A DNA stretch of 64,000 nt from Gymnogyps californianus (lineage: Eukaryota; Chordata; Aves; Accipitriformes; Cathartidae). Both the position numbers and the translations under genes were made by a program. Every line of letters starts with the position of its first letter. Positions within the stretch are counted from its first letter, which is position 1. The notes beneath the pieces were generated by a model. The model saw nothing but the letters and a program-made list of their open reading frames with translations. It was not told where the DNA came from and made no database searches. Location: positions 58,929,607 to 58,993,606 of the forward strand of contig NC_059500.1 of NCBI RefSeq assembly GCF_018139145.2, read 5' to 3'. Below are positions 26,351 to 37,740 of this stretch, in pieces.

Positions 26351-28859
26351 ATAGTGCTTTAAAGAAACAATACTTTTTGTCTTGAAAGCATGCACTGAGC
26401 TACTGTTACTAGAAAAGAGAGAGCAACTACTGCACTTTTAAGGCAAAATATCCCTCTTTTCTAATTGACTTTAAATCTGAAGAAGAGGCACAAGTTTAAC
26501 GAACATTTCCTTTATGTTTCTTCTTCTTCAGAGGAAGCCTAATCTGCACGCTGAAATCTGCCATTTTTCATATCCATAATTTGCCCCTTCTGAAAATAAG
26601 CCTCTCAAAATAATGAGTGGGTGGGTTTTTTTAGTTCTGCCAAATGTTTTTCCTTTTAAGGATCTGATTAATAACCTGTTATGAACGTCAAAGGGCAAAT
26701 TCAAAGGAAAGAGTTATTTATTAAACAAAATGAAAGTTTTTTTTATATGAACCCTTGTGCAATAAATGTCCCTCATTTCAAACTATGCTGTCTCTACAGC
26801 TGTGTGCATAAGTAGCTGTCAGAAACTTCCAGAGCTCTTTTCTGTGTCCATCCCCACTGCTTGCTCAGTTCCCTCCTCTTTCCTGCACACCTTTTTAAGT
26901 ACACAAGTAAGATGCAAAAGATCCTTAAATGGATGTGCTTTCCTAAACCCTACATACAACTCCCATGAGAACATAAACTCCTGAAAAGGAGAACACAAAC
27001 TCCACATTATATATGCTGTCAGCAATAGACCACCATCTGATTTTTTCTTGTTTTTGTTCACAAAAGGAAGGTTTGTAGAGATTCCTGAAAGCTGTTGTTC
27101 CTATGGATTATTTTATAAAGGGATGCCATATAATAGAACATATACCCTCTGCTTTAGGTCATGTGCCTACTACATGTGATAGGCCACTGTTTCTGGCTCT
27201 GTCATTGCCCTAAAAAAATTCTCAGGAATAAAGTTTGAGCAGAGAAAAACAGGAAAAATCCTGCATGCCATTAAAAAAAGATAGTCCTACCCAAACTGGG
27301 CTATCTGGTTACCTAACTTACGGTTTACTGTCATCTCTGCTCCTTCCAGTTGCTGGTATTTTTGGGAATCACTCCTTTTTCTTCTTTATATAAAAAGCAG
27401 ACATCAACACATAAGAATCATGCTTATCCAAATTAAACCAAAATCTGCCTTATTTTCCCTCAACACTGTATCTTTCTTATTTAATGTTTAAATCATACAG
27501 ATATGAATCCTTCTGCCAGTTTCACTTCACGTCTGCTATTGCAGCCTTCAGAATATCTCCACCACACTGCATCTTCCCAGCAGTGTGGTAATCTGCAAGA
27601 CTAATTAGATCTAAGACTAAGATCTGCTGATCCTTAGATTTAATCTTGGAATTATCTTTTTTTTATATCTGAGACTTAGCTTCAGACTGCAAGTGACTGC
27701 CTTAAATTTCCCTTGTTGTTTAAAGCTGTGGTTCCATGTTTGCAGTTGTGCATTGTCGTATTACCTTGGAGTACAGGTTTGAGTCAGTTTAGAGACAAGC
27801 GCACTTTTTGAACACCGCTGTTCACTTAGCAAGAGCTAATGGTAGAGGTTTTTTGATGGCGAGAAGCCTGATGCTCTGACTGCTCCGTGTGCAGCCGTTC
27901 ACTTGTCCATCTTCTTTCCCTGTGGGGCTCCCTGTGGACTGGCCTCTTTGGAAAAGCTGGCCTTCTGGTTATGATATCAGACTTCTCCTATGTTGCTGGC
28001 CAGAAACAACTGTCCTTAAAGCACTACCTCACCGCCAGGACACCATTCAGCACTGCAAAAGCAATACATAATCTTGCTTTCAACTGAGCAGTGACTGTAG
28101 AAGCAGATGCATGGATTCTTGCCTGATGACAGCTGTACGTGTCCTGATGTAGCTGTATTGAGACCCTCTGTGCCAGACATGAGCCTTCTTGTCCCCTAAT
28201 GGTCACATACAGGAAGAATAGGTACATGTAGAGATGGAATGACACCAGGCCAGGCTGCCCCAAGCCTAAAAATTCTCAATATATTGTTGGGCTTCGTGTG
28301 AAGATTAGTAACTACTTGCACCTGCGCATCAGAATCAGGAGAGTCAAACTGTGACGGATGCCCTCTGAGCTATTTTATGCCAGATCCCACATTTGTTCTG
28401 CAAAACTGTGTATAGTTGAATTGAAACTAAGAAACCATCATTCCCCGTGCTTTTTGTTCTCAATCTTCTTTCCTTGTCTTACTTGTTGCAGAACAGAACT
28501 CCTGACATTTGAGGACCACAGTTTTGAATCACTCACTCCTTACATGTATACAGATTCCTCCCTGAATTGTTTTCCAGATCCCAGAATTGCAATTCAATTC
28601 CTTTCTAATTGGAATTTAATTGCTTAATAATTACAACTTAATAATCACTCAGTGAAAAAAATACAAGTGATTAAAAAGCAATGCAAAACCTAACATAATC
28701 AAAATGCAGACAACTACTTACTTTCAACTATTTACGTACTGTTTTAAATTGGAAAGGATGAGAGACACGCTGAAAAATTATTTGCCCAAATCATTTAGCT
28801 GGAAGTGATCATAGCACAAGTCCTGCTACTGCCTAGACAATTCCCACTGAAGCCTGCCA
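26351..28859. other. Intergenic DNA, no feature seen
   Basis: Noncoding sequence of ordinary composition. Overlapping small frames at 27,887-28,263 occur in several phases at once, which argues against real coding. No transposon is recognised. Confidence 0.5.
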
Positions 28860-30230
28860 GTGTACCTCTTCTTGAGGGGTACGGATATGAGAAGAGGTTG
28901 GGGAGGTATAAGAAAAGGGCTGCAGAAGCCAGGCATCAGCGATACAATACAGCAAGAGATAATACAGTGGGAGGAGGAGACAGGTGAGACTGAGGTCTGC
29001 TCGCTGCCTGAACTAGCTCTTTTATCACCTGCCTTAGCTTCTGCTCTTCCTCCCACTCTTGAGTTGGTACAGGAACATATGGAAGCAGCACAGACTGCTA
29101 GTGCCGCTTGGCTTCACTCCACAGCTGCCTGGAATGCTCTCCCCACTCCCAAATAGCATGTGTTCACTTTGCTGTATCTTCCCTCATGACTGTAGCTTAC
29201 TATTCATTGCTCCTACGCACTGGCTTCCACGGTAGGTTAGCCATCCTCTTAAAGGCAGTGTCTGTGGCAGTGTGTGGCTTCATCCAGAGGTGTCACGATT
29301 CTTCAGACAAGAGGGGGAAACTGCTACTGTTCTGTCCCCAGCTAGACGGATACATAAGTCTTCTTCCAGCAGGAATAACTCTTCTTACATGATTACATCC
29401 TGCTGTCTTGGCCAGTGCTAATGATTGCTGGGCTCTGTAAGTGTGCTTATGCTTACCTTTGCTGCCTGTGGGATGGGAAACAGGCAGACAAGTTCAGTCT
29501 GGGAGAAAAATGAAGAGACCTTGCTGGTGACAGCTATGCTGTGCCTGCACATTCCTAAAATACAGGCATCCCCTGCTGTGGGAGAAGGACTCTACTCCTT
29601 GGAGGAAGACCAGCGACAGGGCCATGGGGAAAAGAAGCAGAGGGAAGGACGGTTTGCTGATGATCTACTCTTTGTAGAGTCCCAGAACAGATGGAGCAGA
29701 ATAGGACTAAGGGGAATATGAAAGGCAGCAGAGACTAATGGCTCCACTGGGGACAGCTTTTACTTTTCATACCTAACCTTCGTTTCAAATGACATGACAT
29801 TGAGCAATGTCATTCTAGGTCAGCAAAAATTATTTTTTGCTCAAGCCAAGAATGACCCAATTTTGTTATTATACAGCATGCCCTTAGAGCACCTGGACAT
29901 TAGCAAAATCAGTTACTCCAAGCAGCAAATATGAGATGTTGGTTCTGTGCTGTGAACTAAAGTTCAGTTCTGATTCCCCTGAGGAACAGTGGCCAGATCC
30001 ACATGTCCTTATGTCAGCGCAGGTCTGGGGTAGAGCATACAGGGCAGGGTCAGTCACAGCAAGTGAGTGGGGTAAAGCACGGGCATGCAGGGCATGAGAT
30101 CACTGGCAGTACTAGACTGACCTTTGGGAAAATGAGCCACAACCTGGCTATGCATCAGTTACCTGTTCCCTGCTGCAATTCAGCTGTTGGCCTGGGAATC
30201 CTCCTCCTACCTCCGGAGAGGTGAGCTGTC
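28860..30230. other. GC-richer intergenic stretch with open frames, unidentified
   Basis: Composition rises compared with the flanks, and three plus-strand frames of 94-98 codons occur (28,860, 29,108, 29,425). None has a motif I can tie to a protein family. A consensus-quality splice donor (CAG followed by GTGAGA) lies at 28,981-28,989, inside the first frame, so part of this could be an exon of a noncoding RNA or an exonised old repeat. There is no clear matching acceptor with a strong pyrimidine tract. Function unknown. Confidence 0.25.
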
Positions 30231-33207
30231 CACAGAGAACAATTCCAAATATCCTGCTACAGTTCTGGAACACAATGGGAAAATCTAAGTGTGGGGCTTC
30301 AGAAAGTAGTCAGGGATCTCATAAAAAGGGCAAGACGCTCACCAGCCTGTGAGTATTCACTGTTGCACTTGTTAGGTGACCCCAGAGGTTTGGCTTGGTC
30401 ACGCACCGCCTCCCATAAGGTGGCTAAGCTGGTTCTACTCAGAAAAGGGTGCAAGAGCACCTTCTGACAGTAGAACTGGCAAAGCTGTCCCACTCCCAGA
30501 AAAAGACTAAAGCTACCTCTTCAGACTATTTAAAACAAATTTATATTAGCTCAACACTCTGCATGATGGAAACAGAAATTTTGATTCAGCAATCAGCACA
30601 CTAAAACTGGATTTATTATCTTCTGGAATCAGGGCTTCACTGATTGTAAGAAAGAGAGGTTAAATGGGAGTCTCCATGCAGCAGATTTTTGGAGTTCTGA
30701 ATGCTGCTGTGATTTCTGCCCTTTCTCCTATCTTCTCCACACATTTTTCTTTTAAATGGAGGCAACAGATTTTGGGGAATGTTGCAGCTCATGACCTTCA
30801 AGTGTTATATTGAAATGCCTGTTTATCACACTTCTCTGCCCTCTCTCCTAAGTTAAAATCTTTCCAACATTTTGCAAGTACATCTCTGCTGTAAAACCTA
30901 GAAAAAGGTTCCTGCTATTTTAAATTGTTCCAAGAGCTGTTATTGAATAGCTCTTCAGGTAAAGTTTCACCTAATAGACTAGGTGTCTTCTGCCGAAACT
31001 TTCAGCAAGACTTTAAAATTGGTATCTGCACATGATCTAATTTGAAGCTGTAACTTGTACTTACACTACCATAGAGTTCTCTTGCTTGTTTCTACTACAT
31101 GAGTTTCTAGCAGTTGTGCAGTCTTCCGTGCCAGTCATTTTGCCCGACTTCTGTAGCAGAGCCTTAGCTATGTGCTCATGTGGCACGCTGACATTCTCCA
31201 TCCCTGCTTTCTTCTAACAATTATGCTTGCATTTGATGCTGCATAGACTGCTCCATTTTACGAAAGGAAGGGTTACTAGGGCTTATTAGTTACAGCTTGG
31301 TTTTATTTTTTGAAGGTCCATCCTCTGTAAAACTGTGATCTACTTTACTGGGACAGAGAGCTGATCAAGACAAGATCACTTGGTTGTCTACTCAGCATTT
31401 GAACATTTTGGATTGAAAAAACCTGATGGATTTTCTTCTCAGCTGATCTGAGCACTCCTCACCACCATCTGTGGTTGGCATAAACATTGTAAATGCCACA
31501 ACTGATAGAAAATTGAGAGAACCAGGACTTGAAGGAATATCAAGTCAATTCCTTACACAAGATTTCTTAAACACAGTATACAAGTACAGTACTCAAATCT
31601 ACTGTTCATTGAAGTTTAAACTCTTCTTTCTGAGAAAATGGCCAATTCAGATTAAGATAATTTTGTTTGCTAAGGCGGCAACTATTTCAGAATTATTGAA
31701 AACCACTGAATGAAACCAATTCTAGGAGGCTGGGGAATTTTTAGTTGAGAGAGATATTTTTATCTAAATAACATCACCCATTCTCTACTAGTACTTATTT
31801 TTCAATGAACTTAGTAGCATATTAAAAATCAGATTGATGTATTTATGAGCTATATCTTGTATCAGAATTAGAAACGGTTAATTGCAAGTAGGTAATTCTT
31901 ATAAAAAAATTAAATTCTACTATTTGGAAAGCATGGTGTAGAGAGGACTTCTTGAAGGGGGGCGTCCTTGGCTATTCATGTCTCTTCTCTAATTCTGAAA
32001 CTCCTTTGGAAGATGAGGAAAATAATTGACAATGTCAACACTCAGCATCAAACAATGACCATTTATATTGTCCATGTTGTTTATGTAGAGTACAAACTAC
32101 TCAATTAGTTGGAAGCATAAATTAATTCTCATTTTCTGTTAGCTGGCAGGCTGTTGGTATCTCCCAAAGCTAACACTTTTAGTAGCAAGCAAAGATACAC
32201 TATCAGAGTTCTATCATTTAATTGTAAAATACTTATTATCTTTTCCAAAAACATCCTAATGCAGTTTCATTATTGCCTTGAAACTCATATGAGATGACAG
32301 ATTATTTCCCTAACTGTGCACAAATTATCATCAGAGAAATGTCACAATGTCCATGATTTGAAGCACCAGCAACCACACAGGAAAAGATATTCTTTTCAGC
32401 CAAACATTCATCCATTCCTGCATGCATTCATTCATTCATGTTCAGTTGAAAGAAGAGCAAATATACAGTTGCCAATGCACACAGCTTTTGAACTATCAAC
32501 ACATATCATTGAGCTATGATATATTGAGCCATGGGCAAATATTGGAAAACAACATGATTTAATTTGCTGTCACCATAAGTGAGCTATGTGAATGATTGTG
32601 ACTAATACTGTAACGTACTTTTGCTGATCGTACAACAGCTGCCTTTGTGTTTTTTGAAGTATGAAGTATTTTACACCTCATAGCAACAAAAAAGTTGAAA
32701 GTGTTCTGTTGTTTAGAAGCTATGCTTTCATGATTTGTCCCATTTGCATACCATCTTACATATGACAGTCCTTCACAAATAATTGAGAAACTTCTGCATA
32801 AATTAGAGGAAGCCTTGAAGCAATTATTGCTTTCTTTACTGATCCATGCAAAATCAATTCTCATGTACACATATGATTTTTCCTGACTTGTTGACAGAAC
32901 ACCACCATTGTAATGACTGCCAGTGTCAGGATCAGAGTAATGATATATGTAGAGCTATTAAAATACATAAAAGTATTAACATTCTGAGTCAGCCTTCAAA
33001 AAACCCTGGATAGTGTGCCCACAGTGAGTCTATGATTATTACATGGGAAAAAAATCACATTTGAATACCAAAAAGTTAAAAGGCCAGTTCTACTCTCATA
33101 GCAATTTGTTTTTGTCTGACCTGCCTCAAACTTTTGCATTTACATGAAATTTTAAATCATTTATTTAGAAAGCATGTGAAGAAATTCAGGATTCACTGGT
33201 TTTAAAA
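30231..33207. other. Intergenic DNA upstream of SCAMP1, no feature seen
   Basis: AT-rich sequence with no recognised exon or repeat apart from a short degenerate CATT-type run near 32,400-32,435. CpG dinucleotides become more frequent only after about 33,200. Confidence 0.5.
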
Positions 33208-33501
33208 GTGTTGCATCAACGCAGGCTGTTTGATATCAAGCATACGGGATTTCAGATTTCAACCATAGCTCTGAACCAAACGTTCTTCAGTGCTTCAAAC
33301 AGCTGCGCCCATTTATTTGCATCATTCGGACCGGGTTCTTCAAACTGCAGTGTCAGTATTTCTGAAGAAGCACTTGAAAAGTTTTTCTATCAGTTTGAAA
33401 TGGTTGAACACTTCGAAGAAGCCCCTTTAATGTGTTCACCCATGGAAGCAGGATTTTGTGACCGTGGTTCAAAGCCATACCCTACCTACCGCCCTTGTTG
33501 A
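33208..33501 (+). other. 97-codon open frame in the CpG-island shore, unidentified
   Basis: An uninterrupted frame ending about 0.9 kb before the SCAMP1 start codon. Its composition is balanced, unlike the AT-driven frames nearby, with an acidic/aromatic middle part around residues 52-70. I recognise no domain. CpG sites are common here because the region adjoins the CpG island. It could be an upstream or divergent noncoding transcript region, or chance; mammalian SCAMP1 has a divergent antisense transcript in this position, but nothing in this sequence proves one. Confidence 0.2.
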
Positions 33502-34220
33502 ACCTTTGTGCAAGACATCCGAGAAGCCATACACATGGCAAGCTGTTCATCATGCCAACAGGAGACGGGAACAAGAGACTAAACTTGCGTTTTACGAAAT
33601 AAGCCTCATATTTGAAGGCTTTCTTGTTACCTTCGCATGTGCATTTCACTTCCCAGAGGAGACGGGCTGTCCTGGCCCACTCGGGGGGGGGGGGTTAGGG
33701 GTGCAGGAAAGGAGAGGCCACGCACCTCCTCCCTTTGGGGACGGTCCGCACGGTACCGAGTAGCCCCGAGACACGGTTACCAAATGGGGGCAACCCTGGC
33801 CGAGCCGGCGTCTCGGAGCTGCCCGGCCGGGCGCCGCTCTCTGAGGGGGGACACCCCGCTCCCGCCGTGGCCCTTGGCAACGTCCGCACGCCCCTTCCAG
33901 CTGCCGTGCCGGGCCTGCCGCAGGCGGGAAGCCCCGGGCCTCCTCCTTCCCCCGCGGCTCCCGGCTGGTGCTGACAAGCGAGGGCGGCGGGAGAGAGCCC
34001 CCGATCAGCCCGGGGGGACTGGCGAGGGCGACGGGCACCCAACAGCCCTCACAACAGCAGGTCTGCAACCCTCACCCGCCCCGGGAACGGGCTCTTCTCG
34101 CCCTCCTCCCTCCCCGCCCCCGGAATAGGCTCTCCCACGCCCTGCTCCCGCCCGGCCTCCTGCTCGCCCCGGGAACGGGCGCTCCCCCTCCCTTCCCGGA
34201 CCGTCCCGCCCCGTAACCTC

Positions 34221-34241
34221 ACTTCCGGGGCGGCCATTTTG
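34221..34241 (+). promoter_or_regulatory. SCAMP1: Adjacent ETS-type and YY1-type sites
   Basis: ACTTCCGG (34,221-34,228) is the reverse complement of the ETS/GABP core CCGGAAGT. GGCCATTTTG (34,232-34,241) contains the YY1 core CCAT in its promoter-typical context. The pair sits about 190 bases before the start codon, and no ATG occurs between it and the start. In many TATA-less promoters such sites lie at or just around the transcription start, so I infer initiation near 34,230-34,270. Confidence 0.6.
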
Positions 34242-34423
34242 GGAGGTCGGCGCTCGGTGGCTGGTCGCGGGCGGAGGGGGCGGGCTCGGGCCCGGGCCGC
34301 AGCGGCTGCTGACAGCGGCGGGGGGGGCGGGGCGGGGGGGGCAGCCCGCGAGCCGGCGAGTGTCGGGGGCGCCGCAGGGGCAAAGCCGCCACCCAGTGAT
34401 CGCAGCGCCCGCCTGCCCCCGCC

Positions 34424-34480
34424 ATGTCGGACTTCGACAGCAACCCCTTCGCCGACCCGGACCTCAACAACCCCTTCAAG
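34424..34480 (+). CDS. SCAMP1: SCAMP1 exon 1, coding part (residues 1-19)
   Basis: Encodes [19 protein letters not shown], 19 codons, followed at once by a GTGAGG splice donor. It holds two NPF motifs at residues 7-9 and 16-18; in the SCAMP family these bind EH-domain proteins such as Eps15 and intersectin. The start codon sits in a CCGCC-ATG-T context, good upstream but lacking G at +4. No ATG occurs in about 200 bases before it, which supports this start. The ORF reads on past the donor into intron 1 (to 34,618), but that extension is a GC-driven artefact. The exon ends in phase 0. Confidence 0.97.
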
Positions 34481-34636
34481 GTGAGGCTGGGGGCCGGGAG
34501 GGGCCGGCGGGCGGCCGTGAGCCTTCCTCGGTGTCGCGGCGGGGCGAGAGCGGGTTGCGCCGAGCTGCGGGCTGCGCCGAGCTGCGGGCATCCTGGGGGA
34601 GGGAAGGAGAGGCCCTAGCCCTTCTCCCGCTGCGTG

Positions 34637-34637
<1 letters not shown>
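34481..34637 (+). other. SCAMP1: Start of SCAMP1 intron 1 inside the CpG island
   Basis: GC-rich intronic sequence after a strong GTGAGG donor. Overlapping long frames on both strands here reflect the GC content. A near-exact tandem duplication of a short CGAGCTGCGGG-type word occurs at 34,560-34,590. Confidence 0.8.

Positions 34638-34667
<30 letters not shown>
34638..34667 (+). repeat. 30-base poly-G run in intron 1
   Basis: An uninterrupted run of 30 G bases, about 160 bases after the exon 1 donor. The transcript would carry poly-G, which can form G-quadruplexes. The true length is uncertain because homopolymers of this size are often miscounted in assemblies. Confidence 0.85.
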
Positions 34668-37499
34668 CGCTCCCTGCCACGGGAGGTGGGGAAGGGCCGG
34701 CGCTTCGGGGTAGCGCTGGCCCCGGGGGGCTGGCGGGCCGGGGGGCGCTGGCCGGCGGCGCCGCGAGGCTTGGGGCATGACGGCTCTGGGGGGCTCGTAG
34801 GTTAAGCAACGTTTTTGGAAGCCCTAGAAACGGGCACAGCCGTTTCACAAGTTCAGGTTTCCGTGTTTCCTTCTGTTGCTACAATAACACAAATCGCGTT
34901 TTCAGGTGCATTATTTTGAAGAAAAAAAAAGTTTTCTTGATTTTGGCCGTAACTTTGTGTGTGTATAATACTACTACAATCTTTTTTTCTTCCGTTTGAC
35001 TGACCCAGATAGTCAAGCTTAGTGAATTTACACCCTTTTTCCTGTCTAGCCTCCTCCCAGCCCCCATCAAGCTTACTTGTTTCTTTACATTATTTCTGAA
35101 GCATGCAGGGTACTGATGGCTAGGCGTAAGTTCTACCCTGCATCTTAAAATGCTGCGTTGTAATGTGTTCTAAAGCTTTTAGTTTTTGCACTATTGACTT
35201 GTCATACAGCTGAGAATTGTTTCTTCAACTGCTGTTCTGGCTTCAGCTGTCAAAATGAGCTGACCTCCTTGGATGCTTCCCCTCCTTATCTTTTCTTTCT
35301 TCGTTGTTTGAATCCAGTTCAACTAATTTATTGAGCTACTTACTTTAATAATCTTACCAAACTTTTTTTTGCTGCATTTTATTTCATGCTGACACTTTAA
35401 AGCACACACATAGTATATGGCAGTGAGTTTAGGATGTCAGCTGGAATAATTAAGCCTTTTAAAAATTGAGCTGTCACATTTCAAGCATACTTCTGTGCAG
35501 GTAGCTGCTGGAAACATAGTGTTACTGACATTTATTCATTAGAGTCTGTCTGAATCATTAGTTTAGTTTTTCTGGTTATAAAATTTAGTCAGTAGTATTC
35601 CTTAGGCTAGACACTGTGTTTTCACTTGATGTTGTACACAGTGCGGTGACCTTCCAGATGAACAGCAGGCCTGGCATTGAGGTTTCCGCCAACAATAGTT
35701 TGGACTGGCACCAATGGCAGTGAGCACTGTTCTTTTAAATACCTTTTGGCACCAAGCACTGAAAAGGTGTCATTGTTCTAGAATGTGTCTTCAGCAACAA
35801 AAATACGTGATGCTTTTCCTCACTTTTTGTAATAGTTATGAAAATAACATGTAGCAAAATTTATTGTGTGTAGATACCCAGAGCGGTTAGTGGTATTGGA
35901 AGCAGTATAGTTGCCCCTGCATCGCTCACCAGCCCAGGTGACTTGTCCTCTGTAGTCTTTCTGAGACCTAAGCTAGGGACCTACGTCAACCATACTTCCA
36001 GTTTGAAGAGATTGCTTAAAGTGCAATAGTTTATTCCAGTTTCTCTTCGGGGAAAGACTTCTGTTGTAGCTGTCAGGCGGAATCCACGTTCTTCTTCTCA
36101 TCTGCAATGCATCACGATAAAAGGACTCTATAACAACTTCTCTGTAACTTGAAGCTCACTGTTAAACACAGTTCGGGGTTTATTTTATTTGCAGAAGTTG
36201 ATTTAGGAAAGCTGTATACTTTTTTCAGAGGTTTTTTTCACTTCCTTCAGTCTTTGCTAACTTCCATCACATTCCACTGCCCACAAAAGGTAATCTTGCA
36301 TACCTTTACTTATCCACACATTTAACTTAGAGGGGCAGAAGGCCTCATATGTAAGCCAAACCTTGATTGCCATCTCCTTGGCATAACAGCTTTGAAATTA
36401 GTGAGTATTAATGCGTGTCTGCATTTAAGTTTTGTCTGACTATGTGTTTTAAAATATTTTACACGTAGAACCAGTATTTCCAGATGGACCCTGTCAACCT
36501 AAGTGATGTCATCTGAACATCTTATTCAAATATACTCATATTTTTATTTGTCTTTGCTTGATAATTTTATCTATTATGTGATTAGTTGTTTTCTTTACTT
36601 TTGAAGCCACTTCCTGTGCTAATGTAAAATCACAAAGTAGTGTGGCAGAGGGGAGGGGGGCATCATGTGGAAGAGTTGTTGCCAAGGTGTAAAGACAGAT
36701 CCTTCTTTTTCTTAAATATTTTGGTTTTACTAATTGTCTGTGATCTACTTGTGAGGTTTCCTGTGACTATTCTCATGCCTTTTAATAAAAAGATTTCAGC
36801 AGAGATTCTTGCTTGATGTTGAATCAAATAAATATGTTCCCTGGAAGATAATGGTAAAGCAGAAACATCTAGTTTGCTCAGTATTTTGGGTAGTTAATAC
36901 TTTCGGAAACCTAAAATTAAATTATGGTTCTGTTTTAGTATGTTCTGGACATAATGAAATTTAGTTTGTAAAATAGAATTTCTTGTTTCCAAGTATTAGC
37001 TTACTTGGATTGATCATAAAACATTGTTGATTTTGAGACAGTGGCTACTTAACCTCTGCTTTTTCTTTTTTTATTCTTTAAAAAAATCAAAACAACTTGA
37101 ACTGAACCCAAAGGCTGATACGCTTTTGAAGTCATAGTATTCCTCTGTAAATAGCTGTCCTCCGGATGCTGTACCAACAAAACCAAGAGACGGTTTGGTT
37201 TGAAAGACAAGAGATAATGAAACAAACAGATAAGTAACATTCTAGCATTAAAAAGCTTTTGATCACATTAGAGTTGTGCAGAAGAAAATGCATCCATGTA
37301 CCATACAAATGAAGACGTGATAATGCTTCTGTAATTTGCTGGAGCAGCATTGTGAAGAAATACACGTTTGGTGTGACTTCAAGTAGCATAAATGAAAGCT
37401 GACTAATAATGAAAGCTATTTCATTTCTTTCACTGAGAAGCTCTTGTCATAGCTTGTGAGTATGAATTCACACTTGGTAAAGTTTTCACTGACAAACGG

Positions 37500-37740
37500 T
37501 GCAGTCCCACAGGACCCAAACAGGGTGAGCAGAGCAGATCCGGTGATGGTAACTGCATTCAGCCAAGAGTCTAGAGTGCTAGAGAGTCCATAGAGAGGAG
37601 GCAAATCTGAGCCCTGAGTTAGAAAGCCAAGTCAGGGTCAGGATCAGGTCCAGTGAAAGTAAGCCGGGTCAGCCAACACTCCCATGACGACCAGGCAAGT
37701 CCTTAGTGATGAGGCGGGTCTGACCACCTAGGAGGGGTTT
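37500..37740. other. GC-richer repeat-like patch in intron 1
   Basis: About 240 bases with recurring AGTCC/GTCCAG, GGTCAGG and CCAGGCAAGTCC words, different from the surrounding intron. It has the feel of a degraded interspersed repeat, but I cannot name a family and see no terminal structures. Confidence 0.3.

Larger units (their letters stand above)
33640..34800. promoter_or_regulatory. SCAMP1: CpG island covering the SCAMP1 promoter and exon 1
   Basis: Sequence changes abruptly from AT-rich to very GC-rich with dense CpG sites, and returns to AT-rich after about 34,800. The island spans the upstream region, the 5' UTR, coding exon 1 and the first 300 bases of intron 1. GC boxes (GGGGGCGGG at 34,276-34,284 and GGGGCGGGG at 34,324-34,332) lie between the ETS/YY1 pair and the start codon. 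No TATA box sits at a useful distance. This is the usual architecture of a broadly expressed housekeeping-type promoter. Runs of 12 G (33,683-33,694) and 30 G (34,638-34,667) lie within it. Confidence 0.85.

Noticed and set aside
29641..29700. An open frame containing GRFADDLLF, resembling the reverse-transcriptase FADD motif
   Set aside because: No other reverse-transcriptase block occurs before or after it in any frame, and the surrounding residues do not fit CR1 or retroviral polymerases. I judge it a chance match.
34049..34778. Long open frames (100-180 codons) on both strands over the CpG island
   Set aside because: Stop codons are rare in such GC-rich DNA, and the products are low-complexity Pro, Ala, Arg and Gly. 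Only the 57 bases of SCAMP1 exon 1 match a protein family.
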